Assembly: GCA_963715825.1 (NCBI GenBank)
Contig: CAVQSI010000017.1
Span: forward strand, 1-64,000
DNA: 64,000 nucleotides
Direction: 5' to 3'
DNA from: Sva-07 sp963715825
Lineage (GTDB): Bacteria; Actinomycetota; Acidimicrobiia; Acidimicrobiales; Ilumatobacteraceae
Shown: positions 41,664 through 50,304 of the stretch, in pieces
Layout: each line of letters opens with the position of its first letter
How positions within the stretch are numbered: the stretch's first letter is position 1
The notes under the pieces: generated by a model
Databases searched by the model: none
What the model saw: only the letters and a program-made list of their open reading frames with translations
Told to the model about the DNA's origin: nothing
Program-made: the position numbers and the translations under genes

Positions 41664-42074
41664 TCAGCGGAGTTCCAGTCGTTCCAGCGGCTGTCCAGTC
41701 AGCGAAGCAATCAGTTCGAAGTCGTTGTCGAGATGGAGCACGGTGAGTTCGGCGAGCTCCGCCGTCGCCGCGACCAGCAGGTCCGCAATCGACGGTGCTC
41801 GGTGTTGCCCGCGGTCGGCGAGCGCCGACTGGACCGCAACGGCCCGGTCCTCGATGAGCGGCGTGAGGTATTCGACCGGCATCGAGGCGATCGGAGGCTC
41901 GGCAAAGAGTACTTGGTGATCGCGACCGGATCGGGCGGAGAAGCCGACCTCGAGACGCGTCACGGTGCTGATGCGGACGAGTCCCCGCTCGATCCGCTCT
42001 GCCCACGTCGCTGCCTCGGCTGTGAGATGGAGCCGGCCGATCGCCGACTTGTCGATCAGCCAGATCGTCGTCAC
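41664..42074 (-). CDS. vapC: VapC-type PIN-domain toxin ribonuclease
   Basis: 136 residues. PIN-domain acidic residues are visible: Asp in WLIDKSAIGRL, Glu in RISTVTRLEVGFSARSG, and the later acidic pair in HRAPSIADLLVAATAELAELTVLHLDNDFELIA. VapC toxins cleave tRNA or rRNA when the antitoxin is lost. The ATG overlaps the vapB stop by 4 bases. All catalytic positions appear intact, so the module is probably active. Confidence 0.88.
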   Translation of the reverse strand: MTTIWLIDKSAIGRLHLTAEAATWAERIERGLVRISTVTRLEVGFSARSGRDHQVLFAEPPIASMPVEYLTPLIEDRAVAVQSALADRGQHRAPSIADLLVAATAELAELTVLHLDNDFELIASLTGQPLERLELR

Positions 42075-42292
42075 GACCAGGCGTCGGACATGACGTCAGG
42101 ATCGTCGAGATCCGCAGTCAGCGACGCCAACCGCTCCAGTGTGTCGAGCGTGACCGGACCCGATGATTCGGACCGTTCGCGTTCGAGTGCCCTGCGGAGA
42201 TACGCGGTTCGAGACAGGCCGAGACGCTTGGCCTTGACGTCGATGGCGACCAGGACGTCGTCGGGCACATCTCGAATCAGGATGTCGGTCAC
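42071..42292 (-). CDS. vapB: VapB-type antitoxin
   Basis: 73 residues: an N-terminal ribbon-helix-helix region (TDILIRDVPDDVLVAIDVKA, KRLGLSRTAYLRRALERE) and a C-terminal toxin-binding tail (TLERLASLTADLDDPDVMSDAWS). It neutralises VapC and represses its own operon. GTG start at 42292 with a strong AAGGAGG ribosome-binding site. A 16-bp palindrome just upstream is its probable operator. Confidence 0.85.
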   Translation of the reverse strand: MTDILIRDVPDDVLVAIDVKAKRLGLSRTAYLRRALERERSESSGPVTLDTLERLASLTADLDDPDVMSDAWS

Positions 42293-42307
42293 GTCGCCCT
42301 CCTTGTA

Positions 42308-42323
42308 GATATCGCACGATATC
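42308..42323. promoter_or_regulatory. VapB operator palindrome
   Basis: gatatcg, CA, cgatatc: perfect 7-bp arms with a 2-base centre, 15 bases upstream of vapB GTG and touching the ribosome-binding-site region. It is AT-rich compared with its surroundings. Ribbon-helix-helix antitoxins bind such short palindromes to autoregulate. Confidence 0.7.
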
Positions 42324-42427
42324 ACCCAGGATCGGCACCTACCAGAGTCACCGATGGTTGCCGGCACGCTCGAGAATGCTGCTGACGAATCGCGGACAAA
42401 CGGGTCGTCGATGGACTTCGTTCGCTC

Positions 42428-42690
42428 GTGAAAACGAGCGATGACGAGGCGACAATCGCAGAGACGTTGGGCTGGTTGGAGCGCGAGGCGTGCTTCGTGC
42501 AGCGGAGAACGAACAAGCCTGCCGAGCGAGCACGCTTCTACGACGCAGTCGGCATCAGCGGGACCTACGAACCGCAGGTCAACCGCTTGATCCTGACCAC
42601 ACACCCTGTTGCGCACATGGTCCGTGTCGGAGGACCGGTCGACAGGGTCACGTACCGGTCATTGGCGCCTCACGGCGTTCTCGTGAACTC
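42428..42690 (+). pseudogene. Possible C-terminal remnant of a serine recombinase
   Basis: A short frame gives MKTSDDEATIAETLGWLERE, ACFVQRRTNKPAERARFYDA, VGISGTYEPQVNRLILTTHP and VAHMVRVGGPVD. The order helical segment, lYdalGI..tYeP..n.., then VRVGG resembles the tails of large serine recombinases that end at tRNA genes. No catalytic or zinc-ribbon part is present. Its position beside tRNA-Leu and next to VapBC supports a decayed integrase. The family match is from memory and weak. Confidence 0.35.
42632..42687 (+). repeat. GGACCGGTCG dispersed repeat, copy B
   Basis: Partner of the copy at 39404-39459 (46 of 56 bases equal). It starts ggaccggtcgacagggtcac and ends in ctcgtgaa, which also forms the left arm of the hairpin at 42676-42726. 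Confidence 0.6.
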
Positions 42691-42726
42691 GTTGCGCACA
42701 GAGACCGCAACTCGTTCACGAGAACG
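42676..42726. terminator. Long hairpin downstream of tRNA-Leu
   Basis: Left arm cgttctcgtgaactcgttgcg and right arm cgcaactcgttcacgagaacg pair at 19 of 21 positions around a 9-base loop. It begins 9 bases after the tRNA CCA end on the minus strand, a normal place for a terminator, but lacks a T-run. The same ctcgtgaac/gttcacgag arms occur at 34448-34490, so it may instead be a mobile-element end. Confidence 0.5.
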
Positions 42727-42734
42727 GGGAACGA

Positions 42735-42748
42735 CTGGTGTCGGAGGG
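42735..42748. repeat. Direct repeat at tRNA-Leu 3' end (candidate att)
   Basis: ctggtgtcggaggg equals 41516-41529. It includes the encoded CCA (42736-42738), the discriminator base and the start of the acceptor strand, the usual core for tRNA-targeting integrases. Confidence 0.4.
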
Positions 42749-42824
42749 GGGACTTGAACCCCCACGCCCATTAGTAGGGCACTAGCACCTCAAGCTAGCG
42801 CGTCTGCCATTCCGCCACTCCGAC
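42739..42824 (-). tRNA. tRNA-Leu (anticodon GAG)
   Basis: The minus strand folds as a type II tRNA of 86 nt: acceptor GTCGGAG with CTCCGAC, anticodon stem ctagc/gctag around loop TTGAGGT (anticodon GAG, reading CUC/CUU), a long variable arm (gccctactaatgggc) and a T-arm with GTTCAAG. CCA is encoded at 42738-42736. Discriminator A fits leucine. The 5' end overlaps the run-on end of the secG frame. Confidence 0.95.
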
Positions 42825-43130
42825 GTGGTTGTGGGTCCGTGACTGTATCTGCCCGTCGACGCGTCTCCACGCACACGGCGGACTCAGCTGTACAGGAAAG
42901 GGGAGCGCAAGGACTGTGAAAATCCAGACCAGAGCGAAGACGAACGTGATGCGGTTGAGGTTCCGTTCCGCAGCGGACGAACCGAGCGCTGCACCACCGC
43001 CGCCACCGAACATGTCGGACAGGCCGCCGCCGCGGCCGCTGTGCATCAAGATGCCAGCGATCAGGGCGCCCATCGCGACCACGTTGATCACGAGGGTGAT
43101 GTAGAGCATGACGTCGCGCACGGTCGACAA
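42795..43130 (-). CDS. secG: SecG preprotein translocase subunit, 3' end anomalous
   Basis: Small SecYEG partner. Two helices flank the conserved cytoplasmic loop: ITLVINVVAMGALIAGILMH, then SGRGGGLSDMFGGGGGAALG, then ITFVFALVWIFTVLALPF. After LALPF the frame runs on for 30 residues into the tRNA-Leu gene (ending GVAEWQTR). Removing one base from the GGGG at 42900-42903 would give the normal ending LALPFLYS and a stop at about 42889. Start: TTG 43130 or ATG 43109 (MLYITLVIN). It neighbours tpiA-pgk-gap in many relatives, but here a peptide transporter intervenes. Confidence 0.85.
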   Translation of the reverse strand: MSTVRDVMLYITLVINVVAMGALIAGILMHSGRGGGLSDMFGGGGGAALGSSAAERNLNRITFVFALVWIFTVLALPFPVQLSPPCAWRRVDGQIQSRTHNHVGVAEWQTR

Positions 43131-43132
43131 GC

Positions 43133-43690
43133 CTACCGGTCACCGCTTGATCTGGGCGCCCACTTGGCACGTCGATGCAGCCAGGTCGGCGTCTGGTCCA
43201 GCGGTGGCCGAGCAATGCGATCGATGCCAAGGCGCTCCCCCACCTCCCCGAGCGATGCCCGGAGCTGCATGAATTCGACGTGGCCCTCGAGCCGGTCGAC
43301 GAGTGTGTAGTTGCGTCGCGCCCGCATGGCGATCAGGCCCCCGGTCGGCGACATCTTCGACGAGCGGAACATCCCCTTGCGCGAGCGCGAGAGGCGATCG
43401 ATGTCGTCCCAGTGGAGGCGTTGGTGACGCAGAAGGGCGCGTCGAGTGACCCCCTCCGAGTCGAACGACGACGAGATGGGCATGTCGAACAACACGACGA
43501 CGCCGCTGACGAGCGCGACGAACGCCAGCGTCGCAGTGACCACCGGCGCCCCACCGGTGGCAATCGAGAGTCCGAGCACCAGAACCACCCCGGCGACGCC
43601 ACCGAACGACATGATGATGCCCGACATCGACGAGTGCAGGACCGTCGGTGCCGGAGCGTCAGATGCGGGCGCCGCTGGCACCCCGGTCAC
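43133..43690 (-). CDS. Two-helix membrane protein, hypothetical
   Basis: 185 residues. Two adjacent helices (IIMSFGGVAGVVLVLGLSIATGG, VTATLAFVALVSGVVVLFDMP) are followed by a cytosolic domain (SEGVTRRALLRHQRLHWDDIDRLSRSRKG..) resembling PH-like DUF proteins that read W-D-D/E-I. GTG 43690 overlaps the ABC ATPase stop by GTGA, so it is the last gene of the peptide-transporter operon. Function unknown. Confidence 0.65.
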   Translation of the reverse strand: MTGVPAAPASDAPAPTVLHSSMSGIIMSFGGVAGVVLVLGLSIATGGAPVVTATLAFVALVSGVVVLFDMPISSSFDSEGVTRRALLRHQRLHWDDIDRLSRSRKGMFRSSKMSPTGGLIAMRARRNYTLVDRLEGHVEFMQLRASLGEVGERLGIDRIARPPLDQTPTWLHRRAKWAPRSSGDR

Positions 43691-44718
43691 GTCGACGAGG
43701 ACGACCCGAGGCTGACGGGCGTCGGAACCTCGCCCGGCTCCATCGGGAAGTGGCATGCAGACGCCAGCCCAGGCTCTCGCTCGACCAGAGGCGGCTCTTC
43801 GCTTGCACAGAGGTCCTGTGCCTTCCAACACCGTGTCCGGAACCTGCAGCCACTCGGCGGATCGATCGGCGACGGCACATCGCCTTCGAGCACGATCCGC
43901 TGGCGCACCTTCTCGATGGTCGGGTCAGGCACGGGCACCGCCGACAACAACGCCGTCGTGTACGGATGTGTGGGACGGTCGTAGATGACCTCACGGTCAC
44001 CGATCTCGACGATCTTGCCGAGGTACATGACCGCGACACGGTCCGACACGTGACGCACCACCGACAGGTCGTGGGCAATGAACAAGTAGGCGATGTCGCG
44101 CTCACGCTGCAGCGACTTCAGCAGGTTCACCACACCGGCCTGTACGGACACGTCGAGCGCCGACACGGGTTCGTCGAGCACGATGAAACTCGGATCGAGC
44201 GCAAGCGCCCGAGCGATACCGATGCGCTGACGCTGACCACCGGAGAACTCGTGCGGGTACCGGTTGCCGTGTTCGGGGCTGAGGCCGACGTCCTCGAGGA
44301 GCGAGGCGACCCGCTTCTGACGTTCCTTGCTGGTCATCGAGTCGTGGATCTGGAACGGCTCGCCGATGATGTCGTTCACGGGCATCTTCGGGTTCAGCGA
44401 GGCGTAGGGATCCTGGAAGACGATCTGCATCTTGCGACGCAGCCGCTGCATTTCCTTGGCGGCGAGGCCGACGACTTCGCGGCCCTCGAACACGACCGAG
44501 CCGGAGGTCGGCTCATGCAGGCGCAACAACGCCCGTCCGGTGGTGCTCTTGCCCGAGCCCGATTCGCCGACCAGGCCCAACGTCTCGGCGTGACCGATGT
44601 CGAACGACACGTCGGACACAGCCTGGACCTTGCCGATCACCTTGGTGAAGAACCCGCTGCTTCGGATCGGGAACTCCTTGACGAGGTTGGTGACCTCCAG
44701 CAACGGCTCAGCACTCAT
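43687..44718 (-). CDS. dppF: Oligopeptide ABC transporter ATPase (DppF/OppF type)
   Basis: 343-residue ATPase. Walker A GLVGESGSGKSTTGRALL, Q-loop IVFQDPYASLNP, signature HEFSGGQRQRIGIARAL, Walker B FIVLDEPVSALD, switch AHDLSVV. The C-terminal oligopeptide extension GCRFRTRCWKAQDLCASEEPPL has the four cysteines of an Fe-S or zinc site. Last ATPase of the operon, ATGA overlap with dppD. Confidence 0.93.
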   Translation of the reverse strand: MSAEPLLEVTNLVKEFPIRSSGFFTKVIGKVQAVSDVSFDIGHAETLGLVGESGSGKSTTGRALLRLHEPTSGSVVFEGREVVGLAAKEMQRLRRKMQIVFQDPYASLNPKMPVNDIIGEPFQIHDSMTSKERQKRVASLLEDVGLSPEHGNRYPHEFSGGQRQRIGIARALALDPSFIVLDEPVSALDVSVQAGVVNLLKSLQRERDIAYLFIAHDLSVVRHVSDRVAVMYLGKIVEIGDREVIYDRPTHPYTTALLSAVPVPDPTIEKVRQRIVLEGDVPSPIDPPSGCRFRTRCWKAQDLCASEEPPLVEREPGLASACHFPMEPGEVPTPVSLGSSSST

Positions 44719-45845
44719 GGCGCACCATCGGCTTCCACGGTCGACTCCTCGGCCGGGGCTGATTCATCGGGATCGTTCTTGAAGGCGTTGCGGAACAGCA
44801 TCGTTACATCCGGCTCGTCGGCGACGGCCTCCCAACGGTGACACGCAGAACGGTGATCCGCCTCGTCGGTTGCAAGCAGCGGCGGCTCCGAGGTGAGGCA
44901 TTCAGGCGCGACCAGCGGACAGCGGGCGGCGAACTTGCATCCCTCTGGCGGCTGGATCAGGCTCGGCGGAGCGCCCTGGATGGGGATCAGCTCACCGGTG
45001 TCGCTCGTGAGCGACGGCACCGAGCCGAGCAGACCGGCGGTGTAGGGCATCCGCGGGCGGTGGAACACGGCGTCGGCGGTGCCATCCTCGACGAACCGGC
45101 CGGCGTACATCACCCCGACACGATCGGCCACGCCGGCGACCACCCCGAGATCGTGGGTGATCAGGATGATCGCCGCGCCGACGCCTTCTTTGACCTCGAG
45201 CAACGTGTCGAGAATCTGTGCCTGCACCGTGACATCGAGCGCGGTGGTCGGCTCGTCGGCGATGATGATCTCCGGGTCGTTGATGATCGCCATGGCGATC
45301 ATCACGCGCTGGCGCATCCCGCCGGAGAACTCGTGCGGGTACGAATTCGCTCGCTGACGCGCCTGGGGGATACCGACCGTGTCGAGCATCTCGATCGCCC
45401 GCTCCTTGGCCGCCTTCGGCGCCACACGGTGATGCGACAGCACGGCCTCGGCGAGCTGACGTCCGACGGTGTACACCGGGTTCAGCGACGTCATCGGATC
45501 CTGGAAGATCATCGAGATGTTGTTGCCACGGAACCCGCGAACCTTGCGCTCGGGCTGGCCGATGAGATCGTTCTCCAGGTACCGCGCGCGCCCGGTGATC
45601 TGGGCAGTCCTGGGCAGCAATCCCATCAGCGCCATCGTGGACACCGACTTGCCGCAACCGGACTCGCCGACGATGGCGAACACCTCGTTGCGTTTGACCT
45701 CGTAGCTCACGCCGCGCACCGCCTCGACGACACCGTCCTCGGTCGGGAACGCGACGCCCAGATCCTCCACTCGGAGCAGGACGTCGTCCCACCCTCCGCT
45801 GGATCCAGTCGCACCGCTCGGGCGGGGCTCGATGACCGCGGTCAC
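44715..45845 (-). CDS. dppD: Oligopeptide ABC transporter ATPase (DppD/OppD type)
   Basis: 376 residues. Walker A AIVGESGCGKSVSTMALMG, Q-loop MIFQDPMTSLNPVYTVG, signature EFSGGMRQRVMIAMAI, Walker B IIADEPTTALDVTVQ, switch THDLGVV. C-terminal GCKFAARCPLVAPEC has the usual cysteine cluster. It overlaps dppC and dppF. A Glu/Asp-rich tail of about 35 residues follows. Confidence 0.93.
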   Translation of the reverse strand: MTAVIEPRPSGATGSSGGWDDVLLRVEDLGVAFPTEDGVVEAVRGVSYEVKRNEVFAIVGESGCGKSVSTMALMGLLPRTAQITGRARYLENDLIGQPERKVRGFRGNNISMIFQDPMTSLNPVYTVGRQLAEAVLSHHRVAPKAAKERAIEMLDTVGIPQARQRANSYPHEFSGGMRQRVMIAMAIINDPEIIIADEPTTALDVTVQAQILDTLLEVKEGVGAAIILITHDLGVVAGVADRVGVMYAGRFVEDGTADAVFHRPRMPYTAGLLGSVPSLTSDTGELIPIQGAPPSLIQPPEGCKFAARCPLVAPECLTSEPPLLATDEADHRSACHRWEAVADEPDVTMLFRNAFKNDPDESAPAEESTVEADGAP

Positions 45846-46876
45846 TGGCGCACCCGTGTCTGCTTGGGATCGAAGGCGTCGCGCAGACCATCACCGATGA
45901 AGTTGATGCACAGCGCAATCGTGACGATGAACAGCCCTGGCCACCAGAACAACCACGGCCGAGTGTTGAATGCGGTCTGGTACGTGGACACCTGTTTGCC
46001 GAGCGACCAGTCGCTGCCGCCAACGCCGAGGCCGAGGAACGACAGCGCCGTCTCGACCAGGATCGCGGCCGAGATGAGCAGCGTGGCGGTCACCACGATC
46101 GAACCGATCACGTTGGGCATGATGTGCCGCCAGATGATCCGTTTGTCCGATGCGCCGAGCGCTCGTGCGGCCTCGACGTACTCCTTCTCGCGTAGCGACA
46201 TGAATTCGGCCCTGATGATGCGCGACGTGGTGAGCCACGAAGCGAGGGCAATGATCAGCGCCAGGATGAAGATGCTCGACGAACCGAAGCGCCGACCGAG
46301 CACGGCGGCCACCAGCAGCAGCGGAATGGTGAACATCACGTCGACGAAGCGCATGATGACCGTGTCGGTCTTGCCCCGGTAGTAGCCGGAGAGCGCACCG
46401 AGCACCGTGCCGATCACCGTGGCGATCAGGCCCGCAACGACAGCGATCACGAGGCTCTGCTGCGCGCCGCGCAAGGTGACAGCGAAGTAGTCGCGGCCGA
46501 TCGTGTCCTGGCCGAACGGGTGCTCTCCGAGCATGACGCCGTCGCCGTCGAACCAGGGGACCACGTCGAGACTGGGTCGGCCACCGTCGACGAGCGTGCC
46601 GCTCATGTTGTAGGGGTACTTCCACAGCGGCAGGCCGACGTAGGCGAGGATCACGAGCGCCACCAGCACCGCGAGGCTGCCCATGGCGAGGCGGTGTCGG
46701 AAGAAGCGCCGCCGAACCATCTGCCACTGCGTTCTGGACTGAACGGTGAACTCCCCGGACTCGGCACGGCTCACGTCTTGGGAATCGAGCCCGGCGATGT
46801 TCACGCCGAAACGACCGGGTGCAGCAACCGACTTGGGGATGCGACCAGGATCGTGGCCGCTGGTGGGGTCGCTCAT
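45842..46876 (-). CDS. dppC: Oligopeptide ABC transporter permease (DppC type)
   Basis: 344 residues; six helices after a ~70-residue cytosolic N-terminus. LGEHPFGQDTIGRDYFAVTLRGAQQSL is the DppC-type loop, and EYVEAARALGASDKRIIWRHIMPN the EAA ATPase-docking motif. The N-terminal part (MSDPTSGHDPGRIPKSVAAP) is longer than in E. coli. ATGA overlap with dppB. Confidence 0.92.
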   Translation of the reverse strand: MSDPTSGHDPGRIPKSVAAPGRFGVNIAGLDSQDVSRAESGEFTVQSRTQWQMVRRRFFRHRLAMGSLAVLVALVILAYVGLPLWKYPYNMSGTLVDGGRPSLDVVPWFDGDGVMLGEHPFGQDTIGRDYFAVTLRGAQQSLVIAVVAGLIATVIGTVLGALSGYYRGKTDTVIMRFVDVMFTIPLLLVAAVLGRRFGSSSIFILALIIALASWLTTSRIIRAEFMSLREKEYVEAARALGASDKRIIWRHIMPNVIGSIVVTATLLISAAILVETALSFLGLGVGGSDWSLGKQVSTYQTAFNTRPWLFWWPGLFIVTIALCINFIGDGLRDAFDPKQTRVRQ

Positions 46877-48363
46877 CGACGAATCCTCGGGTCGAGATAG
46901 GCGTACAGGATGTCGGCGACAGCGTTCATGAAGATGATCACGATCGAGGTGACCAGCAAGAAGCCCATCACCGGATAGGGGTCGACGTTGTTGAGTCCTT
47001 CGAGGAACAGCGAGCCCATGCCCTTCCAGGCGAAGACTCGCTCGGTGATGATCGCGCCTTCGATGATGCCGGCGATGCTGATCGTGATCACGGTCGTGAC
47101 CGGGATGAGCGCCGTGCGGAAGGCGTGCCGCATGATCACCTGGGTGCCGGGAAGGCCCTTGGCCTTGGCGGTTCGGACGTAATCGGACTTGAGCGTCTCG
47201 AGCATCGACGAGCGGGTGAAGCGCATGAACGTCGCGAAGCCGATCAGTGCCAACGTGATCGACGGCAGGACCTGGTGACCGGCGTAGTCGATCATCCGCT
47301 CCCAGAACGGACCGGTGAGGTTGGGGCTCTGCGGCCCGATCGTGGCGATCGTGCGTCCGGGACCCCACGCAGAGATGAACTGATCGAACACGACGACGAG
47401 GCCGACACCGATGGTCGTCCACATGCCGGCGCTCACCGCAGCGCGGCGGTCGATCTCGCCGCCGACGATCGAACCGACTCCGGCACCGGTCGCCAGGGAC
47501 AAGAATGTCAGCAGCAGCAGCTGGCCCCAGGTCGGATCCTCGATCCACGAGCTGAAGACCAGCGAGCCGACCACGCCGACGAGTGCGGTGATCAGACCAG
47601 CGGCGAGCACCCGGCGGTTCTCGAGCGGGGCGAACAACGCCGCCGACCCGACTCCGATCAGCGCTGCGAACACCACGAGCACCGGCAGGGACAGCCCGGG
47701 GTTGAGCAGCCAATCGGTGGCCTCGATGATCGAGAGCACGACAAGGAAGACGACACCCGTCGCCGCGGCGATCAGCGCACATCGCCGTCGGGTGCCTTGG
47801 ACGATGCCATAGGCGAAGAGCGCGGGAATCAGACTGAGCAGGATGATCCCGGTGACGGAGAGCCCCGGGGCTTCGAGGAAGTCGTTGAAGCGGATGGCGC
47901 CGAACTCCTTGAGCAGCACGGCCAGCCAGAAGACGGGGAGCGAGTAGAAGAGGAAGGCGGCGAACGTCGAGGAGTAGTCGATGATGCTGTACTGACGAAC
48001 CGCCGTGATGATCCCGACCAGGATGCCGAGGATGATCGACAGCAGCGAGGCGAGCAGCACCAGCCGGAACGTGGTGGTGACGGCGTCGCCGAGGAGAGCG
48101 GAGACGTCCTGCCCCTCACGGTTCTGGCCGAAGTCACCGCGGAGGATGCCGCTCAGCCAGTCGACGTAACGTTCGAAGAACCCCTGGTCGAGATTGAGGC
48201 GCTGGCGGCGGGCTGCGATCAGCTGGTCGACGTTGGGGTTGGTCGACTGGCGCAGATCGGCCAGGGGGTCACCGGAGATGGTGACCAGGAAGAACATGAC
48301 GAACGACGACGCAAGCAGGATCGGGATGGCGACCAACATGCGGCGAACGATGAAGAAGAACAT
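46873..48363 (-). CDS. dppB: Oligopeptide ABC transporter permease (DppB type), enlarged
   Basis: 496 residues versus 306-340 for typical DppB. The start MFFFIVRRMLVAIPILLASS, the LDQGFFERYVDWLSGILRGDFG loop and the docking motif (SDYVRTAKAKGLPGTQVIMRHAFRTALIP) are standard. Between about residues 170 and 340 lies an insert with four or five extra helices (CALIAAATGVVFLVVLSI, VLVVFAALIGVGSAALFAP, GLITALVGVVGSLVFSS, QLLLLTFLSLATGAG). Similar long forms exist in some actinobacteria as I recall. ATG 48363 gives the normal N-terminus. Confidence 0.9.
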   Translation of the reverse strand: MFFFIVRRMLVAIPILLASSFVMFFLVTISGDPLADLRQSTNPNVDQLIAARRQRLNLDQGFFERYVDWLSGILRGDFGQNREGQDVSALLGDAVTTTFRLVLLASLLSIILGILVGIITAVRQYSIIDYSSTFAAFLFYSLPVFWLAVLLKEFGAIRFNDFLEAPGLSVTGIILLSLIPALFAYGIVQGTRRRCALIAAATGVVFLVVLSIIEATDWLLNPGLSLPVLVVFAALIGVGSAALFAPLENRRVLAAGLITALVGVVGSLVFSSWIEDPTWGQLLLLTFLSLATGAGVGSIVGGEIDRRAAVSAGMWTTIGVGLVVVFDQFISAWGPGRTIATIGPQSPNLTGPFWERMIDYAGHQVLPSITLALIGFATFMRFTRSSMLETLKSDYVRTAKAKGLPGTQVIMRHAFRTALIPVTTVITISIAGIIEGAIITERVFAWKGMGSLFLEGLNNVDPYPVMGFLLVTSIVIIFMNAVADILYAYLDPRIRR

Positions 48364-48452
48364 AAGCGAGGTGCTGAAACGAAGAGGGTGCGCCGGGCCG
48401 GAGCCCGGCGCACCCACTTCACGGTAGTCGGGTCAGCGTGACCCGTACCTGA

Positions 48453-50304
48453 TCAGGACAGCTGCCAAGAAGCAGCGTTCCAGGTGAGCCCGTTCTGCGA
48501 CGGGTTGTAGATGATGTTGCCGGCGTTGTCGCTGTAGGCGACGACACCCGGGAAGCTGAACACCGGGATGGTGGCCAGGTTCTCCCAGAGGATCGTGTCG
48601 ATCTGGTTGGCCAGTTCGGTCTGAGCCTCCGGATCCGGGGTGACGAGCAGCTCGGCGAGGAGCGGCTCCATCTCCGGAATGTCGATGTTGCCGACGTTGT
48701 TGCCGGCACCCAGCTGGTAGGTCGACACAGCGCCACTCTTCAGCGGGCTGCCCGCCCAAGCGAACATCGCGATGTCCCAGTCACCAGCGGCCAGCTCGAC
48801 GTCGAAGAACGTCTCGGAGCCGGCGTCCTGGATGTCGAAGCCGATCTGGTTGCAGCTCTCGATGGTGAGAGCGACCTGGTCGGTACGACGCTGGTTGCCA
48901 CCGTTGTCGAACCAACCGAGGCGCACCGGAACGGGCTGAGCGATGCCGGAAGCATCGAGCAGCGCCTGAGCGGCCTCGAGGTCGAGCTCGGAGACGCCAC
49001 CAGAGTTGTCCTGGTAGCCCTCCTCGAACGGCTGGATCCAACGGTTGTTCAGCACTTCGGCTTCCGGGTTCACCGGCTGGATGAGCGCTTCGACGATCTG
49101 CTGGCGCGGGAGGCACTTCGCGAAGGCCTCACGAACCTGGATGTCGCTCCAGATCTCGCTGTTGAAGTTGAAGTCGAAGTGCTCCCAGATGTACTGGTTG
49201 CCGGTCTCGACGACGACACCATCGGTTGCCGTCGAGCTGACCGATGAGGTCGACGCTCGGCTGGGGGTCCATGGCGTTGATCTCACCGTTGGCGAGAGCC
49301 TGCGCCTGAGCCTCCTCCGCGATGATGCGGATGACGACCGGGCCTTCGGCCGGGGTGCCCCAGTAGGCCTCGTTCGGAACGAGCGTGACGCTGGAGCCCG
49401 CTTCCCATGAACCGAGGGCGAACTTGCCACCGGAGAGCATGGTGTCGGGGTTGATCTCGCCCGGGTTCACCGTGTAGAGCGTGTTGTACGTCTCGGCGAT
49501 GGCCGTGATGGCCTCGATGTCGTCGGCCTCGAACGCAGCGAGGAGATCCTCGACGCCCGATTCGCGCTCGATCACGTGGGCCGGGATCTGGCCGCCGAAG
49601 ACGGACTGCCAGTCAGCGAACGGCTCGGCGTAGGTGACCGTGATGGTCTTGCCGTCCTCGGAGCATGCCGGCGCGCCGTCCATCTGGTCGTAGCCGGTCG
49701 TGCCGACCAGGTCGAAGAGGAACACTTCGGCCTCGGTCTCTTCGTCGATGACCGGCTCGCCGGCATCGTCGAGCTGGAAGTACAGGCCGTTGTTGGCGTA
49801 GTACTGCAGCAGGAAGTCGTCACAGTCGATCGGTTCGCCGTCGGACCACACCGCATCGGCGTTGACGACGTACTCGATGGTGAGCGGGTCTTCGCTGACG
49901 ATCTCGACGGAGTCCATCAGCTCGGTGTCGAGCTCGAGGGCGCCCGTGGGACCAGCAAAGCTGTACGGGTTCGGCTGCACCTGGTTGAGCACGATGGTGT
50001 TCTTCACCGAGTTGCTGGTGCCGAGGTTGTTGTTGTAGTTGCTGAACTCCTGGGCGTTGCCGTAGGCAATGCCCTCGATCGTTGCTCCTCCGTCGCCCTC
50101 CCCGGCGTCGGTGGTGTCCTCGGTGGTGTCCTCGGTCATGTCATCGGTCGTGTCGGGAGCGTCCGTGGCGTCGGGCGCCTCGGTGGTGTCGCCGCCGGTG
50201 TCGCCGCTGTCGCCGCTGTCGTCATCGCTGCCACAGGCTGCGAAGACCAGCGCCGACGCTGCGACGAGTGCAAGGGCCGAGCGGCCCCGTCGTGTCGTGT
50301 TCAC
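48453..50304 (-). CDS. dppA: Peptide ABC transporter substrate-binding lipoprotein, frameshifted
   Basis: Family 5 extracellular solute-binding protein, about 615 residues if whole. Signal and lipobox ALVFAACGSDDD, an Asp/Thr linker, then the SBP core (VWSDGEPIDCDDFLLQYYANNG; ALGSWEAGSSVTLVPNEAYWG). Near 49225-49235 the frame changes: upstream reads INAMDPQPSVDLIGQLDG, downstream reads TDGVVVETGNQYIWEHFDFN and continues well to NGLTWNAASWQLS. A one-base indel in GGCAACC explains it. GTG start with AGGAGGA. First gene of the dpp operon (89 bases before dppB). Confidence 0.85.

Noticed and set aside
42490..42774. Plus-strand frame ending RRGDLNPHAH across tRNA-Leu
   Set aside because: The ending is the known artefact of translating tRNA genes in reverse; only the part before 42690 has any family resemblance.
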